A stretch of 34,910 nt of DNA from Actinomycetes bacterium (GTDB lineage: Bacteria > Actinomycetota > Acidimicrobiia > Acidimicrobiales > UBA8190). The notes under the pieces are model-generated. The model was not told where the DNA came from. It saw only the letters and a list, made by a program, of their open reading frames with translations, and searched no databases. This document shows positions 1 through 8,447 of the stretch, one piece after another. Position 1 is the first letter of the stretch. Each line of letters starts with the position of its first letter. The position numbers and the translations under genes are program-made. The stretch covers positions 1 through 34,910 of the forward strand of contig JAKAQW010000021.1 in NCBI GenBank assembly GCA_021819525.1, given 5' to 3'.

Positions 1-456
1 TTCCGATCTCGGACCCCGGGGGTCTCCGACAGCGCCTGCTCGACCCGATCGAGGCGGTCGTGGGGACTGGTCCAGGTGGCGACGGCCGAAGGCCCGAACC
101 CGAGCTACGACAGATTGTGTCGCAGCCGGTCCCGCTGCGCCGGTGCTGCTGGCCATGGCGTAGACGACCATGCGCCACTGCCCGTCCCACGGCCCGGGGG
201 CGTGGGAGAAGATCCTGGCCCGCCCCTCATCGAGCAGCCACCAGCTCTTCTCGGTCAGGGTCCATGCCACCTGGCGCGCCTCGCGGTGGGTCGCGAACCA
301 GCCCTCCTTTCGCATCCGGGCCAGCGCGATCCGAGCGGTCGGCTCGCCGATGCCGAACACGTCGAGCAGCGCAACGAGGCCCTGGGGCCGGGCACCGCCG
401 CCGTGGTAGCGCAGGTGATCACCGAACAGGTCGAAGATCACAGCACCCGGCTTCAT
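1..456 (-). pseudogene. PaaX-family transcriptional regulator, frameshifted and nonsense-mutated, 3' end outside window
   Basis: Reading from ATG at 456 (SD AAGGAGG just upstream), the first ~100 residues look like the winged-helix half of PaaX regulators: start MKPGAVIFDLFGDHLRY, then GEPTARIALARMRKEGWF and WDGQWRMVVYAM. PaaX proteins are GntR-like repressors of aryl-CoA catabolic operons that respond to CoA thioesters. After the WDGQWRMVVY motif (about 160-130) the family-like sequence moves to another frame (QRDRLRHNLS, then LGFGP, then TSPHDRLDRVEQAL), which implies +1 or -2 nt. In that second frame a TAG at 105-107 sits where the family normally has Trp in the S-W-LGFGP motif. Two separate lesions make a functional full-length product unlikely. 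The original frame stays open to the window edge but no longer resembles PaaX. It diverges from the hydroxylase gene it probably controlled. Assembly error is the main alternative. Confidence 0.75.
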
Positions 457-520
457 CTTCCTCCTTGCCCCCGCGGCCCTGCCCACGTCGACCGAGGCGA
501 CCCGTCGCTCGGGCATCTCG

Positions 521-619
521 ACCCGGCGACCATCGGCTCCGACGGCCAATCTCTGTGACCGGCGACCCGGCGACCATCGGCTCCGACGGCCAATCTCTGT
601 GACCGGCGACCCGGCGACC
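521..619. repeat. 44-bp direct tandem repeat, about 2.2 copies
   Basis: Units lie at 521-564 and 565-608, with a partial third copy to about 619. The two full units look identical by eye. They sit between the start of the broken paaX gene and the inverted repeat at 651-690, so they lengthen the divergent control region. No gene is seen in 457-713. Confidence 0.85.
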
Positions 620-650
620 CGGCTACGCGAGGTTTGTCCACCCGCGAGAT

Positions 651-690
651 ATATGTCACTCTTTCGTAGCGCAGCATACAAGTGACATAT
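651..690. promoter_or_regulatory. Perfect 10-bp inverted repeat, probable operator of the aromatic-CoA operon
   Basis: ATATGTCACT at 651-660 and its exact reverse complement AGTGACATAT at 681-690 are separated by 20 bp, a centre-to-centre distance of 30 bp (about three helical turns). It is an AT-rich island in very GC-rich DNA, about 25 bp before the hydroxylase start. Known PaaX sites are inverted half-sites with a long spacer, so a PaaX-type repressor is the natural candidate; that match is inference. The hydroxylase SD GGGAGG follows at 701-706. Confidence 0.6.
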
Positions 691-713
691 TCACGCATCA
701 GGGAGGGCTCGCG

Positions 714-2306
714 ATGCGCGTGGCGGTAGTGGGCGGAGGCCCCGGAGGGCTGTTCGCGGCGACCCTCGCCAAGGCCAGCGACCCGAACCGGCAGGTGACC
801 GTCTTCGAGCGCAACCGCGCCGAGGACACCTTCGGCTTCGGCGTGGTCTTCTCCGACGCCACGCTCGAGGGAATCCACGCGGCCGACCCGGTGCTGCGCA
901 CCGCCCTGTCGGAGCACGGGGTGCACTGGGATCCCATCGAGGTGCGGCTGCACGGTGAGCAGTTCTCCTGCCGGGGCAACGGCATGGCCGCGGTGGAACG
1001 CCGAACCCTGCTGCGGCTGATGCAGCAGCGCGCCCTCCAAGCCGGTGTCGACGTCCGCTTCTCCACCGACGCCGACCCCGCCGAGGTGCTGGCCGGCGGC
1101 TACGAGCTGGTCATCGCGGCCGACGGGGCCAACTCCCGACTGCGCAGCCGGTTCGCCGACGGCTTCTGCCCCGAGGGCGACACGGCGGCGACCAAGTTCA
1201 TCTGGCTGGGCACCACCTACCCGTTCAGCGGACTCACCTTCGTCCACCAACGCAGCCCGCATGGCGTGTTCGCCGTGCACGGCTATCCGATCGGCGCCGG
1301 CATCTCCACCTTCATCGTCGAGACCGACGAGCACTCCTGGCGCAGCGCCGGCCTGGACGAGTTCGACGTCACCCAGCCGCCCGGGCCGAGCGACGAGAAG
1401 ACAAGGGCCTACCTGCAGGAGCTGTTCGCCGAGCAGATCGACGAGCATCCGCTGCTGGTCAACAACTCCCGATGGAGCAGCTTCTGCACCCGCCGGACCC
1501 GTCGCTGGTACCAGCGCATCGGCGCCAGCGCCGTCGCCCTCCTCGGTGACGCCGCCCACACCGCCCACTTCTCGGTCGGCTCGGGCACAAAGATGGCGAT
1601 GGAAGACGCGGTGGCGCTGGTGGCAGCGCTCGACGCCCACCCCGCCGACGTCGACGCCGCCCTGGCCGACTACGAGACCACCCGGCGCCCGCAGGTGGGC
1701 AAGATCCAGCGCTCGGCCCGACCCAGCCTTTCGTGGTGGGAGCACTTCGGCCGCTACCACGACACCCTGGAGCCGTGGCAGTTCGCCTACCACTTCTTCA
1801 CCCGCAGCCTTCCCGAATCGAAGCTGCGCCGCCGCGACAGCACCTTTGTCGACGCCGTCCATCGCCGCTGGCGCCAGGCCCACGGCGCCGAGCCGCTCGA
1901 CAGCCCGATCGACGTCGCCGGCCGCCACCTCGACGGCCGGCTCGTCACCGTTGGCCACGGCGCGGCCCGCCTGGCCGGTGAAGCCGTCCCCTTGCGGTCC
2001 GGGCCCACCGGGGACACCGGCACCTGGAGCCTGCAGGTGACCGCCCCTGAGCGGGAAAACGAGCTCTCTGCCGCTCTGGACGCCGTCGCCGGCGGTGTCG
2101 CAGCCGGCGCCGCCCTGGTCGCCGTCGACGGCGGCACGGCGCTGACCCGCCGGCTGCTGTGCGAGGCGGCACGGCTCGAGCATGGTGCGGTGAGCCTGCT
2201 GGTCGAAGACGTCGAGCCCGCCCGGGCCGAAGACGTCGCGGTGACGGCAGTGCTGTCGGGCCGCACCGATCTGGTCGGCATCCCCGCCGGGCAGGAAGCT
2301 CGGTGA
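714..2306 (+). CDS. FAD-dependent salicylyl-CoA 5-hydroxylase / anthraniloyl-CoA monooxygenase-like protein
   Basis: Predicted class A flavoprotein monooxygenase of 530 aa. Residues 1-12 carry the FAD-binding GGGPGG, followed by VTVFERNR and DTFGFGVVFSD, typical of the salicylyl-CoA/anthraniloyl-CoA hydroxylases. ADGANSRLRSR lies near residue 140 and GDAAHTAHFSVGSGTK near 278-293, the second FAD/ribityl motif. SD GGGAGG is 7 nt before ATG. The family uses NAD(P)H and O2 to hydroxylate an aromatic acyl-CoA; in the Streptomyces WA46 sdg pathway SdgC turns salicylyl-CoA into gentisyl-CoA. The next gene is a salicylate/DHB-AMP ligase, which supports this substrate type. The C-terminal ~130 residues, after residue 400, are not clearly assigned; some relatives carry an old-yellow-enzyme domain there, and this tail is too short for one. 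Substrate is inferred, family is solid. Confidence 0.85.
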   Translation: MRVAVVGGGPGGLFAATLAKASDPNRQVTVFERNRAEDTFGFGVVFSDATLEGIHAADPVLRTALSEHGVHWDPIEVRLHGEQFSCRGNGMAAVERRTLLRLMQQRALQAGVDVRFSTDADPAEVLAGGYELVIAADGANSRLRSRFADGFCPEGDTAATKFIWLGTTYPFSGLTFVHQRSPHGVFAVHGYPIGAGISTFIVETDEHSWRSAGLDEFDVTQPPGPSDEKTRAYLQELFAEQIDEHPLLVNNSRWSSFCTRRTRRWYQRIGASAVALLGDAAHTAHFSVGSGTKMAMEDAVALVAALDAHPADVDAALADYETTRRPQVGKIQRSARPSLSWWEHFGRYHDTLEPWQFAYHFFTRSLPESKLRRRDSTFVDAVHRRWRQAHGAEPLDSPIDVAGRHLDGRLVTVGHGAARLAGEAVPLRSGPTGDTGTWSLQVTAPERENELSAALDAVAGGVAAGAALVAVDGGTALTRRLLCEAARLEHGAVSLLVEDVEPARAEDVAVTAVLSGRTDLVGIPAGQEAR

Positions 2307-2418
2307 GCCGGCTCGAGGCGCGGCGCACACCCGGCGCCCCGGTGCCGAGCAGCCCCACCGCCCTCAGCGCGGCGGCGGTGGTGGCGCTGGCCGACGACGC
2401 GCGGACCCGGGCCCGCCC

Positions 2419-2422
<4 letters not shown>
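2303..2422 (+). CDS. Possible small coupled ORF (39 aa), function unknown
   Basis: GTG at 2303 overlaps the hydroxylase stop (GTGA), and its own TGA at 2420-2422 overlaps the ligase ATG (ATGA). The product is Ala/Arg/Pro-rich (starts VSRLEARRTPGAP, ends DDARTRARP) with no recognisable domain. It may be a real coupling peptide, the eroded end of a lost gene, or just an open frame in GC-rich DNA. The perfect overlaps at both ends are the only support. Confidence 0.3.
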
Positions 2423-4101
<1,679 letters not shown>

Positions 4102-4156
4102 CGCCGCCGCGCCCCGGCTCGGCGCCACCGCACGAGCATCACACCGCATCCACCGC

Positions 4157-4335
4157 GGGAGGCAACTGCCATGACCACTCTCGACGGCCGCTCTGGTCTG
4201 CGGTCGACGACGACGTGGTGGCCGACGGGCCAGACGGCTGGTAACGACCGCCGGATCACCGACCGCGGAAGCTCGGCGGTCGCCGCTCGACGAACGCCCG
4301 CATGGCCTCGGCGGTGTCCTCGCTGTGGAAGTTGA
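4157..4335 (+). other. Orphan ribosome-binding site and ATG, possible remnant of a lost downstream gene
   Basis: GGGAGG at 4157-4162 is 8 nt before ATG at 4171, as strong as any start in the window, yet the reading frame (MTTLDGRSGL onward) runs only 54 codons and into the tail of the convergent enoyl-CoA hydratase gene, ending at 4335. No family is recognised. It may be the beginning of a third pathway gene cut off by a rearrangement. Apart from this, 4102-4255 shows nothing clear. Confidence 0.3.
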
Positions 4336-5044
4336 GGGCCTGGGCCCACGCCTCGCTCTGCAGAGCCTGAGCCATGGACACGTTGGTCCCGTCCTCGAGC
4401 AGGCGCTTGGTCATCGAGAGCGCCAGCGGCGGTCCTGCTGCGAGGCGCGCGGTCCACTCGTCGACCGCCGCGTCGAGCTCCTCGTCGGGAACCACCCGGT
4501 TCACGAGCCCCATGCCGGCAGCGTCCGCGGCCGAGACCATGTCGCCGAAGAAGGCCAGCTCCTTCGCGCGGTGCAGTCCCACGAGCCGGGGAAGCAGCCA
4601 CGAGGCGCCGCAGTCGAGGGACAGACCACGTCGGCTGAAGATCACCGACAGCCGTGCCGACTGCTCCGCCAGCGTCAAGTCGCAGCCCAGCGCCAGGCTC
4701 AACCCGGCTCCCGCCGCCACGCCCCGGATCTTGGCCACCGTCGGCTTGGGCAGCTGCCGCAGCGTCAAGATCACATGACCGAGGAGCTCCATTTGGAGCA
4801 CGTGCGGCGTGTCGGGATCGCCGCTCACACCCGCCGGATCCGTGATGTCGGCCCCCGAGCAGAACTCCCCACCGGCGCCGGTGATGACCAGCACCCGGTC
4901 GTCTCTCCGGCTGCGCACCTCGTCGAGCACCTCGAGCAGCCCCGCCCACACTGCGGCGTTCGCCGCGTTCTTCTTCTCCGGCCGGTTGATGGTGAACGTG
5001 ACCACCCCGCCCGACCGCTCCACGATGACACTCGATGGCTCCAC
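4256..5044 (-). CDS. Enoyl-CoA hydratase/isomerase (crotonase) family protein
   Basis: Crotonase fold, 262 aa from GTG at 5044, the usual length. That start was chosen because TAGGGT lies 7 nt before it; GTG at 5053 and a far longer frame are alternatives, but the longer frame only adds translated repeat. Visible features: TFTINRPEKKNA near residue 20, the oxyanion segment GGEFCSGADI near 60-67, VRGVAAGAG-like RGVAAGAGLSLALGCD near 107-122, then GLSLDCGASWLLPRLVG near 140. The two Glu residues of true hydratases (Glu144/Glu164 of rat ECH) are Ser and a hydrophobic residue here, while Asp in SLDCGASW matches PaaG-type isomerases. The reaction is therefore probably isomerisation or another crotonase chemistry; no substrate can be named. 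Last gene of the minus-strand run, convergent with the catabolic operon. Confidence 0.8.
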   Translation of the reverse strand: MEPSSVIVERSGGVVTFTINRPEKKNAANAAVWAGLLEVLDEVRSRRDDRVLVITGAGGEFCSGADITDPAGVSGDPDTPHVLQMELLGHVILTLRQLPKPTVAKIRGVAAGAGLSLALGCDLTLAEQSARLSVIFSRRGLSLDCGASWLLPRLVGLHRAKELAFFGDMVSAADAAGMGLVNRVVPDEELDAAVDEWTARLAAGPPLALSMTKRLLEDGTNVSMAQALQSEAWAQALNFHSEDTAEAMRAFVERRPPSFRGR

Positions 5045-5051
5045 ATCGAGC

Positions 5052-5080
5052 ACCCTAGCCACCACCGAAGGGCCTGACAG
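5052..5080 (-). promoter_or_regulatory. Predicted promoter of the crotonase gene, leaderless
   Basis: On the minus strand, CTGTCA (5080-5075) and TAGGGT (5057-5052) are separated by exactly 17 nt, and the GTG start follows after 7 nt. This is the best -35/-10 pair in the window and predicts transcription starting at or next to the start codon. Confidence 0.5.
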
Positions 5081-5083
5081 GGG

Positions 5084-5162
5084 GACCGAGCAGGAGGGGG
5101 ACGAGCAGGAGGGGGACGAGCAGGAGGGGGACGAGCAGGAGGGGGACGAGCAGGAGGGGGAC
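5084..5162. repeat. 15-bp tandem repeat, 5 copies, just upstream of the crotonase promoter
   Basis: Unit CAGGAGGGGGACGAG on the plus strand starts at 5091, 5106, 5121, 5136 and 5151. The array lies immediately upstream of the predicted -35 element. Read on the minus strand it would encode a Ser/Cys/Pro repeat, but it lies outside the probable coding region. The remaining 5163-5313 shows no gene. Confidence 0.92.
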
Positions 5163-5313
5163 CACCAACGGGACACAAGAGCACCAGGGAAGCGGACCGC
5201 CACAGGATCCAGCGACAGGGATCGGCGAACGACGCGTGGCAGGCGGGAGCGAGCAGCACACGACCACCACCACTTGTGCCCCTGCCGAGGAGGCAGGTCT
5301 GCCCGTTGGCCGC

Positions 5314-5736
5314 TCAAAAGGCGTGCCGGAAGATCTCGACGGTCGCGTCGGCCCCGACTCCGCTAACTGCCACCACGTCGAAGCGGACTGCTCCCCACCC
5401 GCGGGGGCCCGGGGGGTCCTGGTGCACCGCCAGCCACGCGCCCGCCGCCCGGCGCACGCGCCGCTGCTTCGCAACGGTGACAGCCTCCGCCGGGGTGCCG
5501 AAGCGATCCGAGGCTCGGGTCTTCACCTCGACGAACACCAGCGACGGGTGCGGGGCTCCGCTACGCACCACCAAGTCCAATTCCCCGGCTGGACACGACC
5601 AGTTCCGGTCGATCACCTCGTAGCCATCATGACGGTAGCGCTCCGCTGCCAGATCTTCACCCCACCGGCCCGCCTGCAGCCGGCGACGGACAGGAGGCTC
5701 AGCTCTCTCGTTCGGGGAGTCGTTCGATGTTGACAT
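5314..5736 (-). CDS. YraN/UPF0102 family endonuclease-like protein
   Basis: 140 aa from ATG at 5736 (MSTSNDSPNERAE), close to the usual 115-130 aa. The family core is clear: GRWGEDLAAERYRHDGYEVIDRNW near residues 22-45, then GELDLVV and LVFVEVKTRASDRFGTPAEAV, the E...D...EVK pattern of the PD-(D/E)XK nuclease fold. Members lie near rnhB, DUF2469 and comM/dprA in actinobacteria; the exact role is not established, though DNA processing is suspected. Its start lies inside the end of the DUF2469 gene (38-nt overlap), so the two are probably translated together. The longer upstream frame is a shadow of the DUF2469 gene. Confidence 0.85.
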   Translation of the reverse strand: MSTSNDSPNERAEPPVRRRLQAGRWGEDLAAERYRHDGYEVIDRNWSCPAGELDLVVRSGAPHPSLVFVEVKTRASDRFGTPAEAVTVAKQRRVRRAAGAWLAVHQDPPGPRGWGAVRFDVVAVSGVGADATVEIFRHAF

Positions 5737-5992
5737 CTCGGAAGGTGAGCACTCGGACGCTGGGGACGAACCGGGCCGGCCGGTACATGTCCCACACCCA
5801 CGCGTCGGCCAGCTCCAGCTCGACGCAGGTCGGGGTGCTCCCGTCACGCACGGTCACCTTCACCTCGTTGGCCAGGTAGAACCGCCGCTCGGTCTCGATG
5901 ACGTACTGGAACAGTGGCAGGACGGTCCGGTACTCCTGCACCAGCGCGAGCTCGATCTCCGCCTCGTAGCGTTCCAGATCCTCTTCGCTCAT
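5699..5992 (-). CDS. DUF2469 family protein (actinobacterial, Rv2901c-like)
   Basis: 97 aa acidic protein starting MSEEDLERYEAEIELALVQE, continuing FQYVIETERRFYLANEV. This is the short DUF2469 family known from actinobacteria (Mycobacterium Rv2901c), which sits next to rnhB, lepB and rplS. No catalytic motif or membrane segment is visible, and function is unknown. SD GGAG lies 8 nt before ATG. Here it directly follows rplS; the lepB and rnhB genes usually between them are missing. The 93-bp spacer 5993-6085 has a GC-rich hairpin but no gene. Confidence 0.85.
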   Translation of the reverse strand: MSEEDLERYEAEIELALVQEYRTVLPLFQYVIETERRFYLANEVKVTVRDGSTPTCVELELADAWVWDMYRPARFVPSVRVLTFRDVNIERLPERES

Positions 5993-6045
5993 CGCTGCTG
6001 CTCCGTCGGCCTACAGGTCCCCGTGCACACGCCCGCCGCCACCGC

Positions 6046-6059
6046 GGTGCCCCGGCACC
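6046..6059. terminator. Short GC-rich hairpin after rplS
   Basis: GGTGC-CCCG-GCACC is a perfect 5-bp stem 27 nt beyond the rplS stop. No U-tract follows, so termination activity is doubtful; it could merely reduce read-through or protect the mRNA end. Confidence 0.25.
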
Positions 6060-6085
6060 GGCAGCCCCCCTCGCTCGGCACCGGC

Positions 6086-6442
6086 CTAGGACGTCCGGAC
6101 AGTCCGCTTCTCCTTGATCTTCGCCGCCTTCCCGACCCGACCACGCAGGTAGTACAGCTTGGCGCGGCGAACAGCGCCCTCGGTCACCCGTTCGATGCGG
6201 GCGATGACCGGCGAGTGGACCGGGAAGGTCCGCTCGACACCGACGCCGAAGCTCACCTTGCGAACGGTGAAGGTCTCGCGCGCACCGGTTCCCTGGCGAC
6301 GGATGACGGCGCCCTGGAACACCTGGACCCGCTCGCGGTTGCCCTCCACCACCCGGACGTGGACCTTCAGCGTGTCGCCGGGTCGAAACTCAGGGACGTC
6401 GTCACGCAGGCTGTCGCGGTCGACGATGTCGGTCGGGTTCAT
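6086..6442 (-). CDS. rplS: Large ribosomal subunit protein bL19
   Basis: 118 aa from ATG at 6442 ([19 protein letters not shown]), normal for bL19. The motifs [29 protein letters not shown] and [21 protein letters not shown], and the basic end [22 protein letters not shown], are standard. It sits at the interface of the 30S and 50S subunits. SD GGAGGG is about 10 nt upstream. The open frame before the ATG is not protein-like. It follows trmD, as in most bacteria; the 170-bp spacer (6443-6612) contains a possible -10 TATGGT and a small hairpin, so it may also have its own promoter. Confidence 0.96.
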   Translation of the reverse strand: MNPTDIVDRDSLRDDVPEFRPGDTLKVHVRVVEGNRERVQVFQGAVIRRQGTGARETFTVRKVSFGVGVERTFPVHSPVIARIERVTEGAVRRAKLYYLRGRVGKAAKIKEKRTVRTS

Positions 6443-6612
6443 GAGGCGAGTCCCTCCACGGCTCGAACGGGTGGGCCGGCAGCTCCCTGGCAGGGGCATC
6501 GACCGTGGCCGACCGCCGGGCTCGACGCCCGCGCTCCGGCTCTTCAACCATAGCCGCTGGCAGCAGGCCCGGTGCACAGGATCAGCCGCAGTGCCCCAGG
6601 GAGGGGTCCGGA

Positions 6613-7425
6613 TCACGGGCTGTCGCCTCGGTCGACCTCGTCGTCCAGCTCCTCGAGCAACGCCGCCTCGTCGGGTGCCAGGCCACCGCGGGCGGCGATC
6701 AAGTCGGGGCGGTGCTCGAGCGTGCGCCGCAGGGCCATGGCCCGCCGCCAGCGGGCCACCCGGGCGTGGTCCCCGCTGAGCAGGACCGGTGGGACCCGCC
6801 AGCCCCGCAGCTCGGCCGGACGGGTGTACTGGGGGTACTCGAGCAGGCCGTGGGTGAAGCTCTCCTCGTCGACCGACCCTTCGTTGCCCATCGCGCCGGG
6901 TAGCAGCCTGGTCACCGCCTCCACGACCACCAAGGCAGCCAGCTCTCCACCGGCCAAGACGTAGTCCCCCACCGAGATCTCACCGTCGACCACGTGGTCG
7001 AGCACTCTTTGGTCGACACCTTCGTAGCGGCCGCAGAGCAACGAGAAGCCCCCGGAGCCCGATCCCGATCGAGATCCCGGCTCCGACCCGGATCCCTGTG
7101 CCCGAGCACCCATCGGCGCCTGGCCGCGAGCCAGTGCTCGCACCATCGACTGGTCCAGGCGCCGGCCGCCGGGACCGAGGAGGTACAGCGGCCGGCACGG
7201 GTCGACGGCTTCGACGATGGCCACGATCGGCGCAGCACGAAGGACCATTCCCGGACCTCCGCCGAAAGGGGCGTCGTCCACCGAGCGTCGGGCGTCGGTG
7301 GCGGCCGATCGCAGGTCGTGCACCTGGAGGTCCAAGAGGCCGGCCGAACGGGCCCGTCCGATCAGCGCAGCAGAGGCGTAGTGCTCGACCAGGTCGGGGA
7401 AGATGGTGATGACGTCGATCCGCAC
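6613..7425 (-). CDS. trmD: tRNA (guanine37-N1)-methyltransferase
   Basis: SPOUT methyltransferase making m1G37 with S-adenosylmethionine, which prevents +1 frameshifting. GTG start, 270 aa. Visible: [14 protein letters not shown] at the N-terminus, [18 protein letters not shown] near residue 50, the trefoil-knot core [33 protein letters not shown] near 130-160, and [12 protein letters not shown] near 195. An odd Ser/Gly/Arg-rich insert, from about [12 protein letters not shown] through SGSGSGG (residues ~105-127), lengthens the loop just before the knot and makes the protein ~20-25 aa longer than usual. Starts 7 nt after the rimM stop; both are for ribosome/tRNA maturation. Confidence 0.95.
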   Translation of the reverse strand: MRIDVITIFPDLVEHYASAALIGRARSAGLLDLQVHDLRSAATDARRSVDDAPFGGGPGMVLRAAPIVAIVEAVDPCRPLYLLGPGGRRLDQSMVRALARGQAPMGARAQGSGSEPGSRSGSGSGGFSLLCGRYEGVDQRVLDHVVDGEISVGDYVLAGGELAALVVVEAVTRLLPGAMGNEGSVDEESFTHGLLEYPQYTRPAELRGWRVPPVLLSGDHARVARWRRAMALRRTLEHRPDLIAARGGLAPDEAALLEELDDEVDRGDSP

Positions 7426-7432
7426 GATGGCG

Positions 7433-8041
7433 TCAATCCACCAGACCAGAGGGGACGTCCACTACCACGCGGCCTGCCGCGTGCTCGACGACGAAGCGCA
7501 GCGGCACCAGCGCACCGCTGTCGAGCTCGAGCAGATCGCTGGCCGGGTTGGCCAGCACCGCAGTCACCGTCCCGAGCGTCGAGCCGGCCAGGTCGAGCAC
7601 CGTGGCCCCCACGAGCTGGTGGACCCACAGCACCTCGGGATCGTCGATAGCCGCGGCCCAAAGGCTTCGCCCACACAGGCGCTCGGCCTGCGCACGCTGC
7701 GTCACCTCGTCGAGCTCCACCAGCCATCGCGCCCACGGGCTCCTCCCCGCTCCAGGCAGGGGCCGAGCCCGATCGACGGTCACCTCCGTCCCGGCGTCAC
7801 GCAGGCCCTCACCGCCGCCACCTTCCCAGCCAGCGGGCGCCACGACCAGGCGTGCACCGCACCCGGTGCGCTCGGGACGGTTGCTCAGCATGTCGATCAC
7901 CACCGCGCCGCGCAGGCCGTGTGCCCGAACCACCCGGCCCACCTCGAGCCAAGGTGGATCCGAGGAGAGCTCGGCTGCCGGTCCTGGTCGCGCCGGGGGG
8001 TACCGGTCGTCGGGCTCACGCGCTCGAGCAGTCGGGGGCAA
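7433..8041 (-). CDS. rimM: 16S rRNA-processing protein RimM
   Basis: RimM binds uS19 and helps mature the 30S head. The family core starts at [19 protein letters not shown] (about residue 33) and ends with the PRC-barrel segment [27 protein letters not shown]. Residues in the middle ([14 protein letters not shown]) are Gly-rich and a little longer than usual. The start is uncertain: between the khpA stop and the core there is no in-frame ATG or GTG. TTG at 8041 is my choice (202 aa); the frame is open further up through a 15-bp tandem repeat that overlaps the khpA stop. Coupling to khpA translation or a CTG start are alternatives. Product identity is secure, N-terminus is not. Confidence 0.88.
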   Translation of the reverse strand: MPPTARAREPDDRYPPARPGPAAELSSDPPWLEVGRVVRAHGLRGAVVIDMLSNRPERTGCGARLVVAPAGWEGGGGEGLRDAGTEVTVDRARPLPGAGRSPWARWLVELDEVTQRAQAERLCGRSLWAAAIDDPEVLWVHQLVGATVLDLAGSTLGTVTAVLANPASDLLELDSGALVPLRFVVEHAAGRVVVDVPSGLVD

Positions 8042-8057
8042 CCCGGTCGTCCTCGCT

Positions 8058-8117
8058 GTCGTGCTCGGCCCAGTCGTGCTCGGCCCAGTCGTGCTCAGCC
8101 CAGTCCTGCTCGGCCTA
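8058..8117. repeat. 15-bp tandem repeat, 4 copies, over the khpA end / rimM start
   Basis: Unit GTCGTGCTCGGCCCA on the plus strand at 8058, 8073, 8088 and 8103, the last two with one or two changes. The last unit contains the khpA stop codon (8115-8117), so the array probably grew from the khpA 3' end into the space before rimM. Confidence 0.9.
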
Positions 8118-8447
8118 GTCGTCCACGAAGTCGACGGAGGTCTCCACCCCGTCCCGGGCGCCGCCGACTCGGACCATGGTCCGCACCGCCTGTGCGACCC
8201 GGCCACGCCGACCGATGAGCCGCCCCATGTCGCCTGGGGCCACCCGCACGCGGAAGCGCACCGAACGACCGCGGTCCTCGGTCTCGATGCTCACCTCGTC
8301 CGGTGAGTCGGTCAACGATCGGGCGATGTGCTCGAGCACGGCCAGCGCGGTCGGCGCCCGCACCGGAGCCCCACCGTCGGCATCGACGTCGTGAGGGATG
8401 CTCGAGGAGCCCGTGGCAGCGTCATCCTCGGCGGTGTCGTCGCTCAT
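8115..8447 (-). CDS. khpA: KH-domain RNA-binding protein KhpA
   Basis: 110 aa. The C-terminal ~75 residues form the single KH domain of KhpA/YlqC: ALAVLEHIARSLTDSPDEV, then GDMGRLIGRRGRVAQAVRTMV with the GxxG loop IGRRG, and the conserved C-terminal DFVDD. The acidic N-terminal ~30 residues (MSDDTAEDDAATGSSS) are an extension not seen in short homologues. KhpA works with KhpB/Jag on small RNAs and mRNAs and is routinely placed between rpsP and rimM, as here. The ATG overlaps the rpsP stop (ATGA), so translation is coupled. Confidence 0.92.
   Translation of the reverse strand: MSDDTAEDDAATGSSSIPHDVDADGGAPVRAPTALAVLEHIARSLTDSPDEVSIETEDRGRSVRFRVRVAPGDMGRLIGRRGRVAQAVRTMVRVGGARDGVETSVDFVDD

Noticed and set aside
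453-2330. 625-codon open frame on the minus strand opposite the hydroxylase gene
   Set aside because: It is the antisense of a clearly recognised flavoprotein gene, low in complexity and without a domain; a GC-rich third-position artefact.
5045-5317. N-terminal extension of the crotonase with Ser/Cys/Pro repeats
   Set aside because: It is the translated 15-bp repeat upstream of a good promoter and start; crotonases of 262 aa are complete.
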